Shown: in pieces, positions 53,883 to 64,000 of the stretch
Layout of the letters: each line of letters starts with the position of its first letter
Numbering within the stretch: the stretch's first letter is position 1
Assembly (NCBI RefSeq): GCF_947179165.1
Contig: NC_077238.1
Location: forward strand, 870,501-934,500
From: Solanum dulcamara
Taxonomy: Eukaryota > Streptophyta > Magnoliopsida > Solanales > Solanaceae
DNA length: 64,000 bases
Reading direction: 5' to 3'
Notes under the pieces: model-generated
The model's database searches: none
What the model was told of the DNA's origin: nothing
Seen by the model: the letters and a program-made list of their open reading frames with translations, nothing else
Position numbers and translations under genes: made by a program

Positions 53883-56574
53883 TTTTTGCAATTTTAGATT
53901 TTGTGCATTACAAATGATTTATGAAGACAAAGAATGTTGACTAAAAATCTACCTGCACTAAAATGTGTGCATTAATTTATGTCAATTTTAATTTGTCTCT
54001 TTAGCTCTTTTTCACATTTATTTTTAATATAAAAGATATATAAGTTATTAAATTATTCTTATTGATTAGATATTTTTTGAGACTTGTCTTTTTTAATATT
54101 AGGGGCATAGTTGAAAGAATTTGAAAGCGACAACTTCAGTTCTTTTCACGTCAACAAATAGTAAATATAAGGAATAGTTTATTAAATTATTTTTATTTAT
54201 TAGATATTCTTTTCAAGAACTACCTCTTTAATATTTGGGGTATAGTTAAAAATAATTGTCAATTTTAATTTTGAATTTTTAAAATGATAATTTTTTGAGC
54301 TAAAACGACAATTAAAATGGATAAAAATTTTGTCTCAAATTACTTGTCTTGTTTCTCTTTTACACGCACCTTTAAAAAAATTAATTAGGAGGAGTTTTTG
54401 ATTAGCTTATCTTTATTTATATCTTACAATATAATCTCTTTTCGTCAAATTAATGAGGTGTTTACGATCTTTAAAAAAATTTACTATTTAAAATAAAATA
54501 GAAAAAAATTAATCAATTTTATTTTCAACTTTTACAACGATAAATAATTTATTTTGAAGAACAAATTAGAATTGTCTAGTTAATAATTTTGACTAAAATT
54601 AAATGAGTGTCATAGTCAAAGTCTATGTTATTAAATTTTTTCTCTTGAAGGTTCCTTCTCTTATTTATATATGTTTCTTTTCTTTGGTCAAAAATTGGAC
54701 GCTATGTTTACCTTATTGGACCAACCCAATTTAATTTTCTCCTGCATATTGCATACGTCACTCATTAATTTATCGTAAACATTTTTAATGGATTTTTTTA
54801 ATCAAGAATTTCATTTTTTTTCAATGCCATTCAAATAAGATATTCATCAAAAATTAAATCTGCTTTCACAATTTATCTATTGTGGACTGTAGTCAATTGA
54901 TAAAAAGAGTTACGAAATGAAATAAACAATAAAAATAAATATGTCTTCAGTACTAAGCAAACTGAAGTCGATTATATAATTTTTAAATATCATGTTTTTT
55001 TGAATTAAAATTCATCTCATGTCAAATCGTCAATATTAATAAAAAACAACAAAAAAAAGTTATTATAAGTTCTCTTGGAAATGAAATGAATAAAGGAAAA
55101 ATAAATATTTCACTTAGTTACCCATTATTTCCTAACTCACGCATTTTCACTTGGAAATTGATATCTACTGATTAGTCTATTTTGTGATTAATTAGTTTAC
55201 TGATTAACTTAATTATCACGCCATTAAAAACAAGAGGTTTCTTAGAAAATGCTTCTTTTTTTTTTTGTGTGTGTTTGTTAAAAGATTTTTATAAAACTAT
55301 GAAAGTGAAAGGCATTATCTGTATCTCGAAGAAAGTATGTTGCAATTTGACTTCTACTAAAAAGATGTTTCTTTGAAGAGTCAAATGACTATTGTTTTTT
55401 TAATTTTTTTTTTGTCATTTTAACATTTAAAAGCAATATTTATTATAATTGTAAATATTTAGTTTTTACTTCAAACAATTGAGAAATAAATATTCGAATT
55501 TCGATATTAAAAAGTAACCTTGTACACTGAAATCTGAATTTTACCATTTTCTCCGTTAATCAAAGCTCTTTGGTTATGAGTCATAAATATGAAAAAAAAA
55601 TTAATAGAAAATATTTTCCTCAAAAAATTCTATAGATAATATGAATTTAAATTGATCAGGCTTCAATGCCGTATTATATTGAATATTGGACAGGAAATCA
55701 AAAGGCATGAGTTTCATTTTTTTCTATATTGCTTTTTTCTTATTTGTTACTTCAGTAGCCAATTAAAGACACTATAGTCAATGCAAATTACTTTGCGTTT
55801 CAAACGACCTATTCAAACCGCGGTTGAAAATTTAAAATAAATATAATTTTTTTATATTCTTCCCTCCATACTTAATTAAAAATTTTGAATTCAAGCTTTA
55901 AAACAGAAAAATTCTAATAGCAAAACCTTCTACTTTTAATGAGTATTATGCACCATGAATCTGAATTAATTGACGTCAAAACAGATACTGAACACCAGAT
56001 AAAAAAATAATTTTAGACCCAAAAAATGATCCAATCATTTACGTAAGAAACCACCAATTTGACTAGCACAATATCATATTCTAACTTTCACCAAAAACAT
56101 TATATACATATGTATCAAGACAATGAGTGTCTTTATCTAATTATCTTTCTTGACTCTATGCTAGGTTAAAGAATATTTCTTCTACATAGAAAACATGTTA
56201 TTTCTAGAAACACTAGATTAACCTTAATTATCTAGTATAGTTTTATATTGACAGGCCATTTTTGCTTACACCTTGTGTCGTAAGATGTGATCTAACTCTG
56301 AGATGAGAAGAAAATGCAAACATGTTCATGTTCGGTTGGTCAAAAAATTTAAAAAATAATTTTTTTACTAAAATAAAATTCTTAAAAACGAAGAAAATAA
56401 TTTTTTCAGTAAGAATAGGAAAATAAGTTCCACAAACTTATAGTAATAATTGTGTCCTCCCCACTCTCCAACACACCTCATCTATATTATACAAAAATAC
56501 TTTTAAAATGATATTTTTTACTTACATACCAATTAACACAAGTAAAATGAAAAACCCACACAAAAAAAAATATT
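53883..56574. other. AT-rich intergenic DNA upstream of the receptor kinase
   Basis: The kinase promoter lies here, with no clear TATA selected. Two imperfect copies of a roughly 80-bp block (54040-54120 and 54178-54260; shared TTATTAAATTATT and TTTAATATT-GGGG-ATAGTT) lie about 140 bp apart. Otherwise nothing recognised. Confidence 0.55.
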
Positions 56575-56597
56575 CCCCCCCCCCCCCCCCCCCCCCC
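56575..56597. repeat. Poly-C run of 23
   Basis: An unbroken run of 23 Cs following AAAAATATT and ending in GCAAACACAC. The length may be under- or over-called, since homopolymers are error-prone. Confidence 0.9.
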
Positions 56598-57556
56598 GCA
56601 AACACACTCTTAATGTCAAATGTTTGTTTTCAAAACCAAAAACATGCCCCATGTCTTGGAAATTTGAGAGATCCACCTTTAAAATAATGCATGCCTCCAA
56701 AATAGACATGTCACCATTTGGTTATTGGTTGTTCACTACTTTCTAGTATCAAATAAGCACTTATATTTTTATTATTAAAATATATACTTTCTATATATTT
56801 CTAGAAATTATATAAAATTGCAAGGTGTTTGGATTAAACGTCTAAATTTCAGGAAAAAAAATCAGATTTATGATGATCAATTTTAAGTTGTTACCATATA
56901 CATAATGGTGAAGAGATGTTAATTGTGAATGAATAATAATATACAAAATGTAATCTCACCGATGAAATTTAAGACTATTGAAACGATAATTTGAAGGCAC
57001 GTCGTGCTTAAATGAGACCACAGGCCCATACTATAGAGTTTGGTGCATTTCAAAGGCCCAATGACTTGTATTCGTATATAGGAAAAATTATCCTTTTACA
57101 CATATTCTAATATCATATTTACTTATATTCCCTATTATACTAAAAAATATCCAAAATTCCTCTTTTTTCTTTAACTCTCTCTCCCTCACTGATACATCAC
57201 TCTTCCTCCCTAAATCCTCGGCTAAATTCGCTCCTTTTCATCAGTTTTTGAGATTTTGAATTTCTGAGTACATCTTTTACTCAATTTCAAGGTTTTAACT
57301 AAGGTATATTTAAGTTTTTCCTTATCTGAAATCTCACTTCATCCTCATTCAATCTGATTTCTCCTAAAATTTGTATCGTTTGATTTCTTCTGTAAATCTT
57401 TGAAAAATCTTCTAAAATTGGTGTCCTTTGTTTTCTTCTATAAATTTGAGACCTTCATGTCTACCATTTTCAGTGAGGTACATGCATTGAAGATTATTCG
57501 TTTATGCACCGATTCATTATACATAACATCTAAGATGCATTCTATATTCGTGACCT

Positions 57557-58230
57557 TGATACATTATAATTTGATTCATAAAGTAGATGTATCAGGTGCT
57601 ATATTTATGTATCAGGTTATAAATGTATCAAGATATAATGCCCCTGATACATCTACTTTATGTATCAAATGAAAATGTATCAAGCTATAACCTTTCTGAT
57701 ACATATAAATGTATGTATCAGAAACTCATTTATTAGTCTTTACAGCTCCTGAAAACTCTACCTTATGTATCAAATTATAATGTATCAAGAATTAAATCTC
57801 ATGATACATCTGCATTTATGTATCAGATTCTACTGCTTTAGATAATGTTGTTTTTCTATTAGTTTCTCATGTATCAAGGATTAATGTTTCTGATACATCA
57901 TGTTTATGTACCAGAATTATAAATAACTGATATGCATTAACTATTCTATAGCTAAAGATGATGTATCAGATACATAACTAATGTATTAGCAAAACTGGAA
58001 AAAAAATTGAAATCGACTTTGGTTTGAATTGATGCTCTATTTTTTGGCTTGAATCTTCATGTACACAACCGTTGCTTTTTTTAACCAATTAATTCCATTA
58101 ATTAGATCAGTAATTGATTTAAAAAACCAATCATACCTTATATTAAAATACTATCCATAAATAGATGATCTGCATTAACTATTCTACTGCTAAAGTTGAT
58201 GTATCAGATACATAACTAATGTATCAGCAA
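57557..58230. repeat. Field of ATGTATCA / TGATACAT octamers
   Basis: About 18 exact copies of ATGTATCA or its reverse complement lie in 674 bp, plus near-matches, with another at 57190. Spacing is irregular (about 10-90 bp) and both orientations alternate; some are paired head-to-head as in ATGTATCAGATACAT. A block of about 85 bp holding three such motifs is duplicated at about 57927-58012 and 58165-58250. Random expectation is far below one per 674 bp. Confidence 0.9.
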
Positions 58231-58807
58231 AACTGAAAAAAGTAGAAATCGAGTAATTTTGGTACGATGAGGGTTGTTTAGTAATTAGACTTTTCCATTA
58301 TGGGATTTAGGTAAAGTTTACAAAAATTAATTGGGTAAACACTTTTTAATAAATAAATACTGATTTTAGCGATATTTTTTATTTATTATCATCTATAGCA
58401 ATACATAGCAATACTATGATAAATCTGATATGTATTAAAAGTGAATTATGCATGCAATATAAATGTATTCTAAGTATTTTAAAATATATTATGCCTGTTT
58501 GGTAAGAAATTGACACAATATATTATAAGTGTATAAAAGTTGCATTATATGTGCTTTATAAATTATTTCGCTAATATGTATTAAAATTGTATTATAAATC
58601 TATCATAAGTATCTAGTGAAAAAAATATTATTATTATAAATGGTAAATATTTTCTTAAATCGGTATATCTATGTAAATTTCCATCGTATATATCTCTAAT
58701 GGGCCTAGAACATTAGTAATGTTGCACTTTTTGATTGACACAAAATCTAAGAAATAAAGAAAATATTTTTAAAATTTGCAGGAAAAAAAAAGTCGTCGAC
58801 ATATGTC

Positions 58808-59110
58808 TAGTTATAAATAACAAATGTGTTCTGTTGACTAAAGACATAGTTAGTCAAGCTAGGCTAATTAATGATAGTTAAGCTAACAAGAGTAGTTAAT
58901 TGGTTGTTAGTGGCTGTTAGTTAGTTATAGATACTGTTAGGGTGTATGTGTACACAATAACAAATGTGTTATAAGTAGGGTGTTATAAATAACATTTGTT
59001 ATTTATAACTAGAGTATCTATAACTAATGGTAGTTAAGCTAACAAGAGTAGTTAATTGGTTGTTAGTGGCTGTTAGTTAGTTATAGATACTGTTAGGGTG
59101 TATGTGTACA
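58808..59110. repeat. Direct and inverted repeat cluster
   Basis: An approximately 85-bp block (ATAGTTAAGCTAACAAGAGT... to GGGTGTATGTGTACACAATA) is present at about 58872-58951 and 59029-59115, period about 158 bp, nearly identical. In addition CTAGTTATAAATAACAAATG (58808-58827) is inverted at 58994-59013. It looks like a rearranged retroelement end (TGTTGACTAAAG at 58832), but no element boundary is proven. Confidence 0.75.
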
Positions 59111-59687
59111 CAATACACAATTCAGTACAAATACATATATATGTACATGTATCAGTGGAACAAAGGAATAACAGAAGATATTTCTTTCTCTCTCTTCCTC
59201 TCTAAACTCAGACTTCTCTCACTATCTCTCTCTAGCTTCGTCTCTTTTCTTCTCTTCTATTTTTCTCCATTAATGGAGCACTGATAACCTCCATTAATGG
59301 AGTTTTAGCATGTTCATCATTCCTTCTAATGATTTCTATGTATACTTATCTACATTGTGCATATACTGATTTACGATACTAAGGCTGATAAACAACAATT
59401 AATATATGTTTGAATATACAGGTTCATCAGAATTAAATAGTTTTGGCCGAAACCATGTGTATGTGCTTAAAAATGCACTAAATATATACAAAAACTAAAT
59501 TAAGAACCTAATTACTACATTGCATATATTTTAGGTGAATACTGTGTTTTAGATAGATTATGATACATTTGAGCAAATAAAATGATAGATGATGATTGAT
59601 CTGCTATAACTATAATCAGATAAAAGAAAAACGTGTAGCGGTAACGAATTTTGGTCACAGGTTCGGACCCATGCATAGCGGGAGCGC

Positions 59688-60056
59688 ATGAAAATTAGCT
59701 CAGAGTTCTGGATCTGCATGAATGATTCCATTTGATCAGCTTTCCTAATGTCCTGCTTTTATGTCCAATGGAGTAAACAATGACATAGCCGTCTTTGTAG
59801 ATTGACGGAGGAGAGATTTTGACGAAGTTAGTTGAGATTTCAGAATCAAGGAAATTGCTATTACTGATGAGGTGGTACTGAAGAGAAATCGTCGAGATTT
59901 CGGTCGGAGTGCGCGGAGTGAAGGAAAATTGTTTCGGCTGGCGGAATTTCTCTATTACCGGAGATATCAAAGATCGGAATTAGTCGGAGCAAAAATGGTG
60001 AAGCCTGTGAGGTTGAGATTACTCCACTGAAGGAGGTTATCGTACAGCATCAAAGT
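59688..60056 (-). pseudogene. Broken, 5'-truncated fasciclin (FLA) copy
   Basis: Pieces in different frames match the neighbour at 60318-60878: LQWSNLNLTGFTIFAPTNSD (neighbour LPRWSEDNLTGLTIFAPHDF), then after a frameshift DISGNREIPPAETIFLH, then after another shift ISLQYHLISNSNFLDSEIST and YKDGYVIVYSIG. At least two frameshifts are present and the signal peptide end is missing. The 3' flank AGAACTCTGAGCTAATTTTC is shared with the neighbour, so this is a local duplication of the gene including its 3' end. Confidence 0.85.
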
Positions 60057-60317
60057 AATTATTCACTAATCAAAACACCTTCATCAATCCAACAGAATAA
60101 CAATCTAACTGTTCAAAATAAAAAATCAGAAGAATTCACAGAGACAGAAACGTAGAGATCCATTATCCACATGCATCCACAATGCAAAGCATTACATTTA
60201 GAAAACAAAAAGAAATCTGAGTTTCAACTGCTCTTCTTAAAGGACTTGTAACAATTTGTTCGAGTAAAAAAGGAGAGTATTAGTACAATTTATCAGTAAG
60301 CCTCCATGAAAATTAGC

Positions 60318-60878
60318 TCAGAGTTCTATACGCACTACTATTCCTGTGTCCTTGGCGGAATTGATGTTGAAGATTTGTCCAATGGAGTAAACAATGACAT
60401 AGCCGTCGTCGTAGATCGGCGGATCAGGATAGATTTTGACATTGCAAATTGAGATTTCAGAACCAAAGAAATTGCTAGTATTGATGAGGTCATACTGAAT
60501 CGAAACCGTCGGGATTTCTTTCATTGAACGGATTTTACTATGGGAGAGATAAAGAGGGGAAAAGTGAAGCAAAATAGTGTCGCGTGGCGGAGTTTCTTTC
60601 TTACCAGAGATTTCAGAGATGAAAGCGAAGTCATGCGGAGCAAAAATGGTGAGGCCGGTGAGGTTGTCTTCACTCCACCGGGGGAGGTAATTGTACAGCT
60701 CCAAAGCAAGTTCGGACATAGTGGTGTAGCCTGAGCTGGACATTGCGCGTGTTGCGTTGACTAGCGATTGCAGTTCCGGTGGAGGTTTCTGGTGGTGAAC
60801 GGAGGCGGCGGAGAAAGAGAAGAGTGATGAACAAGCAAAGGCGAAGATGAAGAGAGAAAAGTATTTCAGAGCTTCCAT
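60318..60878 (-). CDS. Single-domain fasciclin-like protein (truncated FLA20/21 type)
   Basis: Intronless, 186 aa. A signal peptide (about 1-25, ending in FSAASVHH) is followed by a single FAS1 domain (about 35-170) with LTIFAPHDFAF (H1 motif) and YDDGYVIVYSI (near the second conserved box). It stops just after the first domain, whereas the neighbouring gene at 61706 continues into a second FAS1 domain. The family is secreted, wall- or membrane-associated and thought to act in adhesion; this protein has no arabinogalactan-type Pro-rich segment and no GPI-type tail. It may be a working short paralogue or an early-stage decaying copy; the intact frame of 186 codons favours the former. A TATA-like TTAAATA lies at 60943-60949. 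Confidence 0.78.
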   Translation of the reverse strand: MEALKYFSLFIFAFACSSLFSFSAASVHHQKPPPELQSLVNATRAMSSSGYTTMSELALELYNYLPRWSEDNLTGLTIFAPHDFAFISEISGKKETPPRDTILLHFSPLYLSHSKIRSMKEIPTVSIQYDLINTSNFFGSEISICNVKIYPDPPIYDDGYVIVYSIGQIFNINSAKDTGIVVRIEL

Positions 60879-61705
60879 GGCTTTTGCGTTCTGTTATGAT
60901 TTCTGAGTTTTCAAAATATGAGCGTGTGGAAGGTGAAGGAGAGTATTTAAGCGGGAAATATATGGAGGGGAGGGACACTTGTTCGTATATCATTGGTTAA
61001 ATTGAAATCTCGATGGAAATGACCGCATTTTGGATTTAATAACTAAATTTCATTTTCCGATTAAGCACCTGAACTTGGTCACTATTTTATTGTTGCTATC
61101 ATTTCCGTTCTTTATATTTTCTTCACTCTCATTTTCCCTTCTTTTACTTACTTTGTACTCGAATCGAAGATCATTTAAAAATAATATATTTATTTTTATG
61201 AGATAGTGATAAAATCTGTGTATATAATATCCTCTCCAAACATCATTTTATGAGATTTCATCATATATATCATTGTTGTTATTATAGAAATTTTCAGAAT
61301 AATTTTTTTCAAACACCATGAGAAAAATCAAATAAACAAAATGATTTGTGTTAAACAATTATGACATACTTTATAAAAATTTCTTCTTCATTGAATAATT
61401 TAAGTGGTTGAATTTTATTTTCGATCGTCTATCAACAGCAGTAATTCTATAAAGTGAGATACGAGACAAGGTAGAATACTTATTATTACTTCAGAAGGTA
61501 GAAATATTGTTTTCGAGAAAATATATTCATATCCATAATCTATTCACTTTGTAATTCTCAAAACTAAAGGGTATGACTTATACAATTCTATAAACTTATA
61601 ACTAATTATGATTCCCTAAAATAACCGCTAAAAGCTATAAACCTCTCCATAAACCCCACACACTCATAACAGAACGAAACAAAGCAAAGCAAAAGCTCAA
61701 CAACA
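60879..61705. other. Divergent promoter region between the two fasciclin genes
   Basis: 827 bp separate the divergent start codons at 60878 (minus) and 61706 (plus). Only the TATA-like sites noted for each gene are recognised. Confidence 0.65.
61635..61642 (+). promoter_or_regulatory. Putative TATA box of the plus-strand FLA gene
   Basis: CTATAAAC lies about 65 bp upstream of the ATG at 61706, giving a 5' leader of roughly 35-40 nt. The start context AACAATGGC fits plant consensus. Confidence 0.6.
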
Positions 61706-62764
61706 ATGGCGTTCTTCAAAGCATTTTTCTTCTTCTTCAGTTACCTCCTCTGTTTTTCCACCGCCCAATCTCCGCCTCCACCACCAGCACCTCCACAATC
61801 TCTACTTAATGCCGCGGAGACTCTGTCGAACTCCGGCTATATATCCATGTCACTCACTCTTGAGCTCATTACCGATACCGTTCTCTCACGAGCTGCCAAG
61901 AATTCACTTACTGGTTCTGCTCTTACCATTTTCTCTCCACCCGATTCGTCTTTTACCGATTTCGGTCAGCCTTCGCTTTCTCATATCCTTCTCCATTTCT
62001 CCCCTGTTTCGATTTCACTGTCTTCACTTCAATCCCTTCCGTTTTCTTCCAAAATCCCTTCATTGTCCCCTTCCAGTTCGCTTTATGTTACGAGTTCTCC
62101 TTCTGATTCGCGAGTTTCTATCAACAATGTGGAAATCGTTGGTTCACCGATTTATGATGATGGATTCGTCGTCGTTTTCGCAATTGAACATTTCTTCACC
62201 CAGAATTTCACTAAGCCGGAAACAAATCGGAACCCGGATTTCAAACCGAGCCCTCAGTGTATCAGGTTTGATCCATTTTCTCGGTTTTACGAAGTGTCAT
62301 TGCTGTTGAAATCGAAGGGTTATTTGATTATGTCTTCGTTTTTGGAGTTACAATTGATCGGGTTTTTGAAGAATACGGAGTTGAAATTGACGGTGTTTGC
62401 TCCTATGGACGATGCAATTGTCGGCTTTTCCGGGGATTTTCCCGAGTATCAGCAGCTGTTTTTGAGGCATTTGGTGCCTTGTGTGCTGTACTGGACTGAT
62501 TTAAATGATATGGTAAATGGAACTGAGTTTAAAAACTATATAAATGGGTTGAGTTTGAAGATAACGCAGGTTAATGATGTGAGCTTTGTTAATGGAGTCG
62601 AAATCACTTACCCAGATTTGTATTACAGCGATTGGCTTGTTGTTCATGGATTACAAAGTTTGATTCCATTACCTGATGAGATTGATGATGAAATGGATGA
62701 AGATCCTGGTAAACCCGAGAGGATGATTGATGTTTCTATCGCCCCTGATCATAGTGAATTCTGA
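61706..62764 (+). CDS. Two-domain fasciclin-like arabinogalactan protein (FLA20/FLA21 type)
   Basis: Intronless, 352 aa. Signal peptide (1 to about 21, FFFFFSYLLCFSTAQ), a short arabinogalactan-type glycomodule SPPPPPAPPQS, then FAS1 domain 1 (about 30-165; LTIFSPPDSSF, YDDGFVVVFAIEHFF) and FAS1 domain 2 (about 185-330; LKLTVFAPMDDAIVGF, DWLVVHGLQSLI). The acidic C-terminus (DEIDDEMDED) has no hydrophobic GPI-attachment tail. The protein is expected to be secreted and bound for the wall or apoplast. The prolines of the glycomodule would be hydroxylated and glycosylated, a substrate class related to that of SERGT1. The two-domain, unanchored layout fits FLA20/21; orthology cannot be decided from sequence alone. 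Confidence 0.94.
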   Translation: MAFFKAFFFFFSYLLCFSTAQSPPPPPAPPQSLLNAAETLSNSGYISMSLTLELITDTVLSRAAKNSLTGSALTIFSPPDSSFTDFGQPSLSHILLHFSPVSISLSSLQSLPFSSKIPSLSPSSSLYVTSSPSDSRVSINNVEIVGSPIYDDGFVVVFAIEHFFTQNFTKPETNRNPDFKPSPQCIRFDPFSRFYEVSLLLKSKGYLIMSSFLELQLIGFLKNTELKLTVFAPMDDAIVGFSGDFPEYQQLFLRHLVPCVLYWTDLNDMVNGTEFKNYINGLSLKITQVNDVSFVNGVEITYPDLYYSDWLVVHGLQSLIPLPDEIDDEMDEDPGKPERMIDVSIAPDHSEF

Positions 62765-63736
62765 GGTATGACAAAATTTCATTTCGAGCATCGTGTTTGA
62801 TTGATTTTGTGTTTGATATGTTGGTGATTACTTGATGATACAGGTTAAATTGATACTGGAAATGCTGGTTCTGGGAAAAGTTTATTTCATAGTTTTTAAG
62901 TGCTTGAAATTACACTTCCTATAGATTTTCTTGATTTTGAGTACTATAAAATTGTTTGAATAGAATTGAGATTTATCTCCTGAGAATGTTGTGGTTCCCT
63001 TATTTTCATCTATATTTCCTCTTTGCCTTGTTGTAGTACACAAGAAAATGCCCGAATTTTAGATTTCGAGGATCAAGAATTTGGTTGATATGAGTTTAGG
63101 ACCAACTAGAGGTGAGGTGAGGCGAGACGCTTAGGAGAGTGTACAAGAACAATATGAATGAAGAAACATTAAAAACAACAACGTCTCAAGTCCCAAACAA
63201 ATTAGGATTGATTATATGAATCTTATGACCATGTTTCTTCATTTAAGTTCATCTTATAAAGAAGAAACACGGGAAAGGGGACAAGAAAGAAAATGAACAT
63301 AATAATGCTACAACAAAATTCAATTGTCAAAATGATTCCATCTTATGCTAACAATATTGATGAAGAAACATAGAAAACAACAAGACTCAATCCCAAACAA
63401 GTTGAGATCGGCTATATGAATCCCTTAACGACCAAGTTCATCTTAGGAAGAAACATAGAAAAGGGGACCACAAAGAAAATGGACATTATAAAGCATATGG
63501 ATGCTACAACAAAATTCAACCAGTTCAATTGTCAAAAAGATTCCATCTTAAGCTAAACATTATCCAACCCAAAGGACTTCTCCTTAGTTTCTCAAGTTTC
63601 CTCCACAAAGCTTTAAAAATGGGGACAAAAAAGAAATGGACATAATGAAACGCATTGACGGTACAATAAACTTCAACCAATTCAATTGTCAAAAATACTA
63701 CTACTACATTAAAATGATTCCATCTTTAAGGTGTCT
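62765..63736. other. Intergenic region between FLA gene and PPR gene
   Basis: The first few hundred bases are the likely FLA 3' UTR. From about 63110 onward the region is a degenerate array related to the PPR gene tail (63160-63800). No gene is supported. Confidence 0.65.
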
Positions 63737-63800
63737 TTAGCCAACTAAAGGACTTTTCCTTAGTTTCTCAAGTTTCCTCCACAAAGCTTTAACAGTATCC
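63160..63800. repeat. Degenerate tandem array including copies of the PPR gene 3' end
   Basis: Three units (near 63250, 63440 and 63610) share GGGGACAAGAAAGAAAATG, TACAACAAAATTCA and TTCAATTGTCAAAA. The second ends in a copy (63557-63610) of the last codons of the PPR gene: on the minus strand it reads LWRKLEKLRRSPL, like the true tail at 63737-63790. Between units lies a dispersed repeat (CCCAAACAAATTAGGAT / CCCAAACAAGTTGAGAT). Confidence 0.8.
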
Positions 63801-64000
63801 TCTTTTCCCTCGTCAAGAAGTGCGCGTTTTAGGTTATCGAACAATGGAAGTGGAGGTCTCATGCCCATATCAAGCATTTCTTGAAAGTATCTGCAGGCAT
63901 CATCCAATCTATTCTCACGACAAAAGCTGTTAATCAACGTGGAAAACGAATGCATTCCAGGAAGAACTCCCTTTGTTTTCATCTGATCCCAGACCCTTAG
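63737..64000 (-). CDS. Pentatricopeptide-repeat (PPR) protein, C-terminal part only
   Basis: Open to the window edge: translation continues upstream through LRVWDQ before MKTKGVLPGMHSFSTLINSF. At least one clear 35-residue PPR (MKTKGVLPGMHSFSTLINSF...CRENRLDDACRYFQEM) and a following partial repeat (LDMGMRPPLPLFDNLKRALL) can be read. It ends EKLRKSPLVG and then TAA at 63737-63739. PPR proteins bind RNA in mitochondria or plastids; the target cannot be inferred. No DYW or E motif is seen at the C-terminus, so this is a P-class type. The rest lies beyond 64000. Confidence 0.9.
   Translation of the reverse strand, partial: LRVWDQMKTKGVLPGMHSFSTLINSFCRENRLDDACRYFQEMLDMGMRPPLPLFDNLKRALLDEGKEDTVKALWRKLEKLRKSPLVG

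Noticed and set aside
53883..53891. TTG start upstream of the receptor-kinase ATG (and likewise upstream of SERGT1 at 8602-8610)
   Set aside because: Plant nuclear genes rarely start at TTG; an in-frame ATG leads directly into a signal peptide in both genes.
59618..59690. Possible tRNA-derived SINE head (GTAGCGGTAACGAATTTTGG, then GGTTCGGACCC)
   Set aside because: Only a short stretch resembles the SolS 5' part; no ends or target duplication, so it is not listed as a feature.
61809..62309. 166-codon plus-strand frame inside the FLA gene
   Set aside because: Off-frame reading of a clear two-domain fasciclin gene.

Overview
This is nuclear DNA from a flowering plant, almost certainly a nightshade (Solanum-like). 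The genes are intron-rich and sit in very AT-rich intergenic DNA. The retroposons have the sequence character of the Solanaceae tRNA-derived SINE families (SolS-, TS- and Au-like), several with target-site duplications, and two LTRs have the TGTYACGATCC...TCRTTACA ends common in nightshade Gypsy elements. Family names come from memory, not from a search.

Seven protein genes are supported. On the minus strand, in coordinate order: (1) 1540-8601, an eight-exon peptidyl-serine alpha-galactosyltransferase (SERGT1-like, 892 aa) with two tandem catalytic modules and an unusual hexapeptide-repeat stalk; (2) 10033-16552, a nine-exon plastid-targeted DUF3326 protein (416 aa) of unknown function; (3) 20304-24291, a three-exon LPR1/LPR2-type multicopper ferroxidase (575 aa); (4) 33880-35926, a three-exon isoprenylated metal-binding HIPP protein (417 aa); (5) 49840-53882, a seven-exon G-type lectin S-receptor-like kinase (860 aa); (6) 60318-60878, a one-domain fasciclin protein beside a broken copy at 59688-60056; and at the right edge the 3' end of a PPR gene (63737 to beyond 64000). 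On the plus strand, a full two-domain fasciclin-like gene lies at 61706-62764, head-to-head with the short one. All multi-exon models were joined by hand at GT/GC-AG sites, and every joined reading frame closes exactly.

The spaces between genes are repeat-dominated. The stretch 16.6-20.3 kb holds Au- and SolS-like SINEs, a long fold-back element and a relic of the SERGT1 gene. The 24.3-33.9 kb gap holds a full SINE with an 18-bp target duplication, a 77-bp TA run and a 2.2-kb solo-LTR-like element. The 36-49.8 kb gap holds a dead LINE tail, a 152-bp tandem duplication, a degenerate tandem array (38.65-43.08 kb) into which both a hAT-like element and a 1.9-kb solo LTR have inserted, and another hAT-like element. 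The 54-59.7 kb gap has a 23-base C run and a field of about 19 ATGTATCA/TGATACAT octamers.

The genes do not form a pathway or cluster. Shared themes are the secretory pathway and cell wall (SERGT1 modifies extensins and arabinogalactan-type proteins; the fasciclin proteins are arabinogalactan-type) and metal handling (LPR, HIPP). This co-location is probably chance. No wholly new multi-gene system is evident. The most notable items are the SERGT1 repeat stalk with its GC-AG intron and distant relic, the uncharacterised DUF3326 plastid protein, the octamer field, and the nested repeat architecture.
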